This document shows positions 15,247 to 21,478 of a DNA stretch of 25,156 bases, in pieces. Source of the DNA: JANWYT01 sp046719465 (GTDB lineage: Bacteria > Chloroflexota > Anaerolineae > Aggregatilineales > Phototrophicaceae); contig JBDNCV010000051.1 of the NCBI GenBank assembly GCA_046719465.1, forward strand, positions 1 to 25,156. The letters run 5' to 3'. Both the position numbers and the translations under genes were made by a program. Every line of letters starts with the position of its first letter. Within the stretch, counting starts at the first letter, position 1. The notes beneath the pieces are model-generated. The model saw only the letters and a list, made by a program, of their open reading frames with translations, was not told where the DNA came from and ran no database searches.

Positions 15247-16383
15247 TTACGCCTTCTTGGCCATCTGGGCCTGCTTATATTCGTAAGCTAACGAGACTTC
15301 CGTCGCGCGGTCGAAGATGTGGATGTTGCTGACGTCGATTACAGCATCCAGACGGCCACCCACGCGCGCCTCAGTGCGCGGGTCGGTGCGCGCGATGAAC
15401 GGCTTGCCACCTTCTTCAAGGTAAAGAATCATTTCATTGCCCATCTGTTCGACCACTTCAACATTGGCTGAGAACTCAGCGGGTTCAATGTCACGCGGTG
15501 AGAAGCGGCGGTCATGGATATCTTCAGGGCGAATGCCGAGGACGACTTCTTTACCAACATGGGGCTTGAACGGAATGGCCTTGGTTGCTGGGATGGTGAT
15601 CTTGAACACGCCCACGTCCAGCATGACCGCGTCACCTTCAGGCTTCAAAACCGCGTCGAAGAAATTCATCGACGGGCTGCCGATGAAGCCACCCACGAAC
15701 ACGTTGGCTGGGTTGTGGTAGAGGTTGAAGGGCGTATCGATTTGCTGGAGCTTGCCGGCGTTCAACACGGCAATGCGCGTCCCCATCGTCATAGCTTCGA
15801 CTTGGTCGTGGGTGACATAGATGAAGGTCGTTTCAAGGCGCTGGTGCAGCTTGCTGATGAACGAACGTGCTTCAACGCGCAGTTTGGCGTCCAAGTTCGA
15901 GAGCGGCTCGTCCATCAAGAACACGTCAGGTTCGCGGACGATGGCGCGGCCTACCGCTACACGTTGACGCTGACCACCTGAGAGCTGACGTGGACGACGC
16001 TGCAAGAGATGTTCGATACCCAGCTGCTTGGCCGCTTCGTTGACGCGCTCATCGATGATCTGCTTGGGGGTCTTGCGCAGCTTGAGACCGAACGCCATGT
16101 TTTCATACACGGTCATGTGCGGATAGAGCGCATAGCTCTGGAACACCATCGCGACATCACGATCTTTCGGCGCAACGTTGTTGACAACACGATTACCGAT
16201 CAATACCTGCCCGTCACTGATTTCCTCAAGGCCAGCCAACATACGCAGGGTTGTCGACTTGCCGCAGCCTGAAGGCCCCACCAGCACTAGGAATTCCTTG
16301 TCTGCTACCTCGATGTTGAGGTCATTGACGATCGTCAGGTCGCCGTAGCGCTTGTACACATGCCGAAAAGATACGCTTGCCAC
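15247..16383 (-). CDS. ABC transporter ATPase, MalK/UgpC/MsmX type
   Basis: The 378 residues contain Walker A (VGPSGCGKSTTLRML), Q-loop (VFQSYALYPHMTV), signature LSGGQRQRVAVGRA, Walker B (VFLMDEPLSNLDAKLR) and the H-loop (YVTHDQVEAMTMG). A C-terminal regulatory domain of the carbohydrate-uptake type follows (TPFNLYHNPANVFVGGFIGSPSMNF, LGIRPEDI). It would energise sugar or polyol import at the inner face of the membrane. No permease or binding-protein gene is adjacent, so it may be a shared ATPase serving several importers, as MsmX does in Bacillus. The start is GTG at 16383, with AGGAGG 5 bases upstream. It has a strong predicted promoter overlapping that of cinA. Confidence 0.95.
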   Translation of the reverse strand: MASVSFRHVYKRYGDLTIVNDLNIEVADKEFLVLVGPSGCGKSTTLRMLAGLEEISDGQVLIGNRVVNNVAPKDRDVAMVFQSYALYPHMTVYENMAFGLKLRKTPKQIIDERVNEAAKQLGIEHLLQRRPRQLSGGQRQRVAVGRAIVREPDVFLMDEPLSNLDAKLRVEARSFISKLHQRLETTFIYVTHDQVEAMTMGTRIAVLNAGKLQQIDTPFNLYHNPANVFVGGFIGSPSMNFFDAVLKPEGDAVMLDVGVFKITIPATKAIPFKPHVGKEVVLGIRPEDIHDRRFSPRDIEPAEFSANVEVVEQMGNEMILYLEEGGKPFIARTDPRTEARVGGRLDAVIDVSNIHIFDRATEVSLAYEYKQAQMAKKA

Positions 16384-16444
16384 AATAGCCTCCTAAAAGT
16401 GAACTAATTTGTTCTTGTGCAAAGTGCCTATACAGGTTTGAGCC

Positions 16445-16475
16445 TTGCACGAACGCTTACTCACGGGATTATAAT
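16445..16475 (+). promoter_or_regulatory. Probable cinA promoter
   Basis: TTGCAC (16445-16450) and consensus TATAAT (16470-16475) are separated by 19 bases, longer than optimal. The start site would be near 16482, with a leader of about 55 bases to the ATG at 16537. The -10 is shared with the minus-strand promoter. Confidence 0.5.
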
Positions 16476-16496
16476 GCACAGGGTGGTTTTTGCCAA
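16468..16496 (-). promoter_or_regulatory. Strong promoter of the ABC ATPase gene
   Basis: On the minus strand TTGGCA (16496-16491, five of six consensus bases) is followed after exactly 17 bases by TATAAT (16473-16468). The start site would be near 16461, with a leader of about 78 bases. Confidence 0.65.
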
Positions 16497-16536
16497 GATT
16501 TTTGGCCATCATTTCAAACTGCACAAGGTTAAGCGC

Positions 16537-17760
16537 ATGTCTGACAACGTCACAGCCGAGATTATTGCCATCGGAACAGAGATTTTACTAGGTGAAATTA
16601 CCGATACGAACTCAGTCTACTTGGCACAAACCTTACGCGATTACGGGATCAATTTATATTTTATGACCAGTGTGGGTGATAACGTTCATCGCATTGCAAA
16701 TGCCATTGCAATTGCAATGGGACGAGCCGACGTGATCATTACGTGTGGGGGGCTGGGGCCAACGGTCGACGACATGACACGGCAGGGCATCGCTGAAGCG
16801 ACGGGGCGGCCTCTGGTGTTCGATGAACGACTGCTTGAACAGATTCGACAGCGCTTCAACTCATTTCGAATGACGATGCCAGACAACAACCGTCGACAAG
16901 CCTACTTGCCTGAAGGGGCTGTTGTGATCGAAAATCCGGTGGGCACCGCGCCTGCATTTGCCGTTGAATCAGACGACAAGCTCATCATCGCGCTGCCGGG
17001 CGTTCCGCGCGAGCTAAAGTTCCTTGTGGAGCACAAGGTCATGCCGATGCTGCGTGAACGTTACTCGTTAGGGCTGATTCGGGCGCGCGTGCTGCGGGCA
17101 GGCGGCATTGGTGAAAGTGCACTAGACGAGCGACTTGGCGCAGATCTGCTTGAGAACGCTAACCCGACTGTTGGCTTGGCGGCTCACCATGGCATCATCG
17201 ACATTCGCATCACCGCCAAAGGTGACTCACCGGAGATCGTAGAGCAGATGTTGGACGAATATGAGGCGCTTGTGCGGCAGCGCGTTGGGGATTTTATCTT
17301 CGGAACTGGCAAGGATACAATTGAGCAGGCCGTGGCTAGGCAGCTTGCACAAGCCAGCCACCGCCTCGCAATTGTGGAGGCAGGCTTAGTCGGGACGAGT
17401 CAGCGGCTGCTGCGGGAGCCGAACAGTGAGCATGTTGTGGCGCTGGTTCACAGCTACCCAGCGCCAGAGGAAGGGTATGCAGCCTTTAACCTTGATAGCT
17501 CACTGAGCTTTCGAGAGGCTGTGGAATCATTGGCAGCAGAGCTGAGCCGCGAGCACGGCGCGAGTGTGGTTGTGTTCAGCAAGCCAGACCTAATTGAGAG
17601 CGCAGATAGCGAACAGGCAACGGTGGTTGGCGTGGCTGTAGGCGAGAAGATCGCTGTGCGCGGCTATGGGTTTGGGGCAGGTTCTGAAGTGGCGCAAACG
17701 TGGGTGATGCGCTGGGGCCTTGCCAATGTTTGGCGTATGTTGAAAGAGCAGGCAGGATGA
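16537..17760 (+). CDS. cinA: CinA family protein with degenerate C-terminal deamidase domain
   Basis: The 407 residues start with the molybdopterin-binding-like CinA domain: AIGTEILLGEITDTNSVYLA, TCGGLGPTVDDMTRQ, MPDNNRRQAYLPEGA, NPVGTAPAF and ALPGVPREL. In other bacteria this part is an ADP-ribose pyrophosphatase or related hydrolase, and the C-terminal domain is an NMN deamidase (PncC) in the pyridine nucleotide cycle. Here the C-terminal domain keeps its length and general pattern, but the catalytic ESCTGG segment reads EAGLVG (281-286) and the following PGSS/GG loops are gone. The start is ATG 16537, with AAGG upstream; an earlier in-frame start would lie in the promoter region. The stop overlaps the next start as ATGA. 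Confidence 0.93.
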   Translation: MSDNVTAEIIAIGTEILLGEITDTNSVYLAQTLRDYGINLYFMTSVGDNVHRIANAIAIAMGRADVIITCGGLGPTVDDMTRQGIAEATGRPLVFDERLLEQIRQRFNSFRMTMPDNNRRQAYLPEGAVVIENPVGTAPAFAVESDDKLIIALPGVPRELKFLVEHKVMPMLRERYSLGLIRARVLRAGGIGESALDERLGADLLENANPTVGLAAHHGIIDIRITAKGDSPEIVEQMLDEYEALVRQRVGDFIFGTGKDTIEQAVARQLAQASHRLAIVEAGLVGTSQRLLREPNSEHVVALVHSYPAPEEGYAAFNLDSSLSFREAVESLAAELSREHGASVVVFSKPDLIESADSEQATVVGVAVGEKIAVRGYGFGAGSEVAQTWVMRWGLANVWRMLKEQAG

Positions 17761-18296
17761 GCAGTCTATACGAACGGATCATCGCGCAGCAGAAATCGAA
17801 AGGGCTGGCGCTGCACTTTTGCCCGCGCGTGGTTGATCTGCCGCTGCCCATGCAGCGTTTCGATGATCCATTTCTGCCCTATGGCAAGGCGGTCATCAAC
17901 GCGAGCCGTGAGCACGTGTCGCTCTACGTGTTCGATGTGCCGTCGTACCTAGCGATTGGGGCAGCGGGAGCCGTTGCGTTGGAGCGTACCATCGACTTCC
18001 TCAACGATGAAATTCCGTGTGTGCTGCATGGGCCATTTGGGGGCGCAGCATTTGTTAAGCTGTTGGACAAATTGGCGTTTGGGGCAGACGCATTGACGAT
18101 CAGCCGAGAGCAAGGTGTTGTCGAGCTAATCGACGACAAAGCTCAGCGACAGGGTGAATGGATGCCATCGGGCGAAATTCAGCTTGGATATAATGCACAA
18201 GTCTTAAAGCTGCGCGTGCTAGGCGATGAATTCGTCTACGCTCACCGTCAATTCGACTTCCAAGAGGCGCTTCAGGCAGCGTTTTCAACGCTATGA
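17757..18296 (+). CDS. Orotidine-5'-phosphate-decarboxylase-like protein, catalytic motifs lost
   Basis: The 179 residues resemble the N-terminal two thirds of type 2 OMP decarboxylase (PyrF). The window's LALHFCPRVVDLP corresponds to the family's LCVGLDPR..DLP. DPFLPYGKAVINASREHV corresponds to the stretch before the substrate Lys. YLAIGAAGAVALERTIDFL matches the family's ALG..GL.ALE.TI, and FGADALTIS matches LGADAVTVN. The catalytic DAKRGD segment reads HGPFGG (91-96), and the Asp and Lys of the first two strands are also gone. The C-terminal part is shortened and different. This comparison is from memory of the families. The start overlaps the cinA stop (ATGA) and the stop overlaps the next start (ATGA), so all three genes look translationally coupled. 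Decarboxylase activity is unlikely. Confidence 0.72.
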   Translation: MSSLYERIIAQQKSKGLALHFCPRVVDLPLPMQRFDDPFLPYGKAVINASREHVSLYVFDVPSYLAIGAAGAVALERTIDFLNDEIPCVLHGPFGGAAFVKLLDKLAFGADALTISREQGVVELIDDKAQRQGEWMPSGEIQLGYNAQVLKLRVLGDEFVYAHRQFDFQEALQAAFSTL

Positions 18297-18841
18297 GCCG
18301 TGATCTTGCGCTAGGCCTGTTTGACTGCGGCATCGTGCAGTTTGGACGGTTTGTTTCTCCAAGTGGCACAGCGCCGATTCGCTTTGACCCGTTGATGCTG
18401 CCGTCGTATCCCGCAGTTGTGCGTATGTTCGCCGAAGCCTGCGCGCGGCGGATCCAGATGGCCGACGGAGATCGTTTATGCTGCACACTGAATACGCTGG
18501 CGCTAGGGATTGTCGTCGGGCAGATGACCAACCAACCCATCCTTTACACGCCTAGCCTCGAAGACGAGCCGCTTCGCACGTTCATCGGCGCCTATGATGT
18601 CGGGCATCCGGCGCTGATGCTTTGGTCGTGGTCCTTCTCTGAAATGAGCGCAGCGTGGGCGGAACAGATGAGGCAAGTCGGCCTTGTGTTGGAGCGCCAA
18701 CTGGTCTTAATCGGTGACGAAGACAGCGTGCTGCCGCTGACCGTTCTGCTAGAGCATTTGGTGGCTGCAAAGCGCATTTTGCCAGTGCAGGTCGACACAT
18801 GCCTGCACTGGTATGAGCAAGTTAGGCTTCATCAAGGCTGA
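18293..18841 (+). CDS. Orotate-phosphoribosyltransferase-like protein, PRPP motif lost
   Basis: The 182 residues follow the PyrE outline. LALGLFDCGIVQFGRFVSPSG matches the N-terminal substrate hood of the family. FDPLMLPSYPAVVRMFAEA and PILYTP match the middle, and VLERQLVLIGDEDS matches the strand after the PRPP site. The PRPP loop, which normally reads like VIDDLITTGGS, is here MLWSWSFSEMS (109-119). The catalytic Lys segment RKEVK is replaced by a stretch without Lys (TPSLEDE, 86-92). It starts inside the stop of the PyrF-like gene (ATGA), recalling the fused or adjacent PyrF-PyrE of some bacteria. Its 3' end overlaps that of lepA by 20 bp. A catalytic transferase is unlikely. The remaining role is unknown. 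Confidence 0.72.
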   Translation: MSRDLALGLFDCGIVQFGRFVSPSGTAPIRFDPLMLPSYPAVVRMFAEACARRIQMADGDRLCCTLNTLALGIVVGQMTNQPILYTPSLEDEPLRTFIGAYDVGHPALMLWSWSFSEMSAAWAEQMRQVGLVLERQLVLIGDEDSVLPLTVLLEHLVAAKRILPVQVDTCLHWYEQVRLHQG

Positions 18842-20624
18842 GCAGCGCCATGAAAGCCTCTTGCGGCACTTCGACCGAACCGATCATCTTCATGCGCTTC
18901 TTGCCTTTTTTCTGCTTTTCGAGCAGTTTCTTCTTACGGGTGATATCGCCGCCATAGCATTTGGACAGAACATCTTTACGAATGGCGCTGATGTTGGCGC
19001 GGGAGATAACGCGCTTGCCGACTGCGGCTTGGATCGGGACAACGAACATCTGCCGTGGGATCAAGTCCTTCAGGCGTGTCACCAGCTTTTGGCCTTTATT
19101 AAACGCATCAGAGCGATGCACGATCAACGCGAGCGCGTCCACTGGCTCGTTGTTGACGAGCACATCGAGCTTTACAAGGTCGCCAGCGCGGTACTCGTCA
19201 AAGCTGTAATCAAGGCTAGCGTAGCCTTGCGAGATGCTCTTGAGGCGATCATAAAAGTCAATGATCAGCTCCGAGAGGGGAATGCGATAGCTGAGGATGA
19301 CACGCTGCGAGTCGAGATACTCGGTTGTGATATATTCACCGCGCTTCTTGATCACCAGATCCATGATACCGCCGATGTAGTCCTGCGGCGTGTAGATCTG
19401 AATCTTCATCCACGGCTCGCGAATCTCGACAATGTCCTGCTCAGGCGGGAGTTCCGCTGGGCTGTCGATATGCAGCGTGCGGCCATCGCGCGTGGTGACC
19501 TGATATTCTACGCTGGGGGCAGTCGCCAGAATGTCGAGGTCATATTCGCGTTCAAGGCGCTCTTGAATAATCTCCATGTGGAACAGGCCGAGAAAGCCCA
19601 CGCGGAACCCGAAATTCAGCGCTTGCGATGTCTCGGGTTCAAATTGCAGGGAGGCATCGTTCAATTGCAGTTTCTCAAGCGCCTCACGGAGGTTCTGATA
19701 GTCGTCGTTATCGGTGGGATAGATGCCCGCGAACACCATCGGTTTGACGCGCTTATAGCCCGGGAGCGGCTGTGGGACGGCCCCGACGCCGTGCGTCACG
19801 GTATCACCAACACGACATTCTTGGACAGTCTTCAAACCGGTGGCGATATAACCGACTTCGCCAGCGCTCAAACTGTCGACAGGAACCATGGCCGGCGTGA
19901 ACACCCCCAACTCTACCGGCTCAAAGCGCGTATCGGTAGCGATCAGGCGCAGCACATCACGCTTGTTGAGCGTGCCATCCACCACGCGCACGTAAGCGAC
20001 CACGCCCTTGTAAGAATCATAGTGTGAGTCAAAGACGAGGGCGCGCAGCGGCGCTTTAGGGTCACCGCTTGGTGGGGGCACTTCACGGATTACCAGCTCA
20101 AGCACATCACGGACGCCGATGCCATTCTTGGCGGAGATGCGCAGGATGTCCTCCGCAGGTGTGCCAAGCAAGTCTTCGAGTTCACCCGCGATGTCGTCAG
20201 GTCGTGCCGCGGGCAAGTCGATCTTGTTGAGCACGGGCAGCACTTCCAAGTTTTGCTCCAACGCCAGATAGACATTGGTAAGGGTTTGCGCTTCAATACC
20301 TTGGCTGGCATCAACCACCAGAACGGCCCCCTCGCACGCTTGCAGAGCGCGGCTGACTTCGTAGGTAAAGTCAACGTGGCCGGGAGTATCGATCAGGTTG
20401 ATGACGTAGGTTTGACCGTCGGAGGCCGTGTAGTTCATACGGACGGCGGACGCCTTGATCGTAACGCCGCGCTCACGTTCAAGATCCATGCTGTCTAGCA
20501 GTTGATCTTGCATTTCACGATCGCTGACAGTGCGCGTCAGCTCCAGCAGACGGTCAGCAAGGGTACTCTTGCCGTGGTCGACGTGTGCGATGATCGAAAA
20601 GTTACGAATATACGTTTGATCCAT
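18822..20624 (-). CDS. lepA: Elongation factor 4 (LepA)
   Basis: A ribosome-associated translational GTPase that back-translocates or rescues stalled ribosomes. The 600 residues are full length. The G domain shows IIAHVDHGKSTLADRLLE (G1), ERERGVTIKA (G2), DTPGHVDF (G3), NKIDLP (G4) and ISAKNGIG (G5). The family-specific GFRVGFLGLFHMEI and the basic C-terminal domain with CYGGDITRKKKLLEKQ are both present. No substitutions are seen at key sites. The ATG at 20624 has no clear ribosome binding site, but a consensus -10 lies about 40 bases upstream. It follows tlyA by 70 bases on the same strand, and its 3' end overlaps the convergent PyrE-like gene. Confidence 0.98.
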   Translation of the reverse strand: MDQTYIRNFSIIAHVDHGKSTLADRLLELTRTVSDREMQDQLLDSMDLERERGVTIKASAVRMNYTASDGQTYVINLIDTPGHVDFTYEVSRALQACEGAVLVVDASQGIEAQTLTNVYLALEQNLEVLPVLNKIDLPAARPDDIAGELEDLLGTPAEDILRISAKNGIGVRDVLELVIREVPPPSGDPKAPLRALVFDSHYDSYKGVVAYVRVVDGTLNKRDVLRLIATDTRFEPVELGVFTPAMVPVDSLSAGEVGYIATGLKTVQECRVGDTVTHGVGAVPQPLPGYKRVKPMVFAGIYPTDNDDYQNLREALEKLQLNDASLQFEPETSQALNFGFRVGFLGLFHMEIIQERLEREYDLDILATAPSVEYQVTTRDGRTLHIDSPAELPPEQDIVEIREPWMKIQIYTPQDYIGGIMDLVIKKRGEYITTEYLDSQRVILSYRIPLSELIIDFYDRLKSISQGYASLDYSFDEYRAGDLVKLDVLVNNEPVDALALIVHRSDAFNKGQKLVTRLKDLIPRQMFVVPIQAAVGKRVISRANISAIRKDVLSKCYGGDITRKKKLLEKQKKGKKRMKMIGSVEVPQEAFMALLSLDEA

Positions 20625-20660
20625 GCTAACGACACTACCCAGTCCCTAGTTATAAAGAGC

Positions 20661-20666
20661 ATTATA
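20661..20666 (-). promoter_or_regulatory. -10 element of a probable lepA promoter
   Basis: TATAAT on the minus strand, placed so that transcription would begin near 20654, about 30 bases before the lepA ATG. No good -35 hexamer is seen at 16-18 bases, so the promoter is tentative. Confidence 0.4.
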
Positions 20667-20694
20667 GCGGGATTGAGTTACAAAATAGAAGATG

Positions 20695-21477
20695 TTATGT
20701 GAGAAACAACCGATTCATGTAGTCATCGATTGTGACGGTGGTCAGGCGCTCTAAAGCAAGCCACGCCAAGTACTCGGTGTTGCCCGCTGGCCCCTTGAGC
20801 GGAGAGGGGATGACTCCATGAGTGGAGAGACCGAGCTGCTCAGCAGCCGACAACACGTCGTAGATGACCCGGCGATGCACTTTTTGATCGCGCACGACGC
20901 CACCCTTGCCAATATCGGCCTTGCCTGCTTCAAACTGTGGTTTGATGAGCGCGATGACATCGCCTGCGGGTTTGAGCCACTTTACCACAACTGGCAGTAG
21001 GATCTTGAGGGAGATGAACGAGGCATCGATAACGACAAGATCAACCGGCTCTGGCAAGGTTTGCAGATAACGCGCGTTGGTACGTTCGATGACGACGACG
21101 CGCGCATCATCACGCACACGCTGTGCCAGCAGCCCATAGCCAACGTCGATAGCATAGACCCGCGCAATGCCCGCTTGCAGCAGACAATCGGTGAAGCCGC
21201 CCGTGCTGGCCCCTACGTCCGCGGCGAGCTTACCGGCAGGGTCGTAATTGAACGCATCAAGAGCGGCTTGCAGCTTTTCACCCCCACGGCTGACGAAACG
21301 TGGCCGAGCGCGCAGCTCTACAAGGGCATCAGGCCCGACCAGCGTCCCGGCTTTGTCTGCAATCTGGCCATTGATGGTGACTTCACCGGCCATGATGAGC
21401 GCTTGTGCCCGTGCGCGCGATTCAACTAAGCCTGCATCCACGAGGTGAACATCGAGGCGTTTTTTGTCTTTGCTCAT
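20695..21477 (-). CDS. tlyA: TlyA family rRNA 2'-O-methyltransferase
   Basis: Methylates ribose of cytidines in 16S and/or 23S rRNA using S-adenosylmethionine; members were first named hemolysins. The 260 residues have an N-terminal S4 RNA-binding domain (KRLDVHLVDAGLVESRARAQ, MAGEVTINGQ) and the linker RPRFVSRGGEKLQAAL. An FtsJ-like methyltransferase domain follows, with ADVGASTGGFTDCLLQAGI for cofactor binding, DLVVIDASFISLKILLP, and IKPQFEAGKADIGKGGVVRD. All are typical and intact. It begins one base after the protease-like gene, so it is in the same operon, and precedes lepA, giving a translation-related end to this unit. Confidence 0.97.
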   Translation of the reverse strand: MSKDKKRLDVHLVDAGLVESRARAQALIMAGEVTINGQIADKAGTLVGPDALVELRARPRFVSRGGEKLQAALDAFNYDPAGKLAADVGASTGGFTDCLLQAGIARVYAIDVGYGLLAQRVRDDARVVVIERTNARYLQTLPEPVDLVVIDASFISLKILLPVVVKWLKPAGDVIALIKPQFEAGKADIGKGGVVRDQKVHRRVIYDVLSAAEQLGLSTHGVIPSPLKGPAGNTEYLAWLALERLTTVTIDDYMNRLFLT

Positions 21478-21478
21478 G

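Noticed and set aside
16401..16414. LexA-type SOS box upstream of cinA
   Set aside because: GAAC and GTTC are 6 bases apart, not the 4 of the Firmicute/Actinobacterial box, and the site lies upstream of the cinA promoter.
16417..16536. Longer CinA starting near 16417
   Set aside because: It would place coding sequence over both predicted promoters. The ATG at 16537 gives the conserved N-terminus.
17757..18841. Ordinary decaying pseudogenes of pyrF and pyrE
   Set aside because: Both frames are free of stops, overlap precisely by ATGA and keep the surrounding scaffold, so they are annotated as coding sequences.
18813..20027. 404-codon plus-strand open frame
   Set aside because: It lies wholly antisense to the well-conserved lepA, shows no recognisable family and has no ribosome binding site; it is a shadow of lepA codon use.
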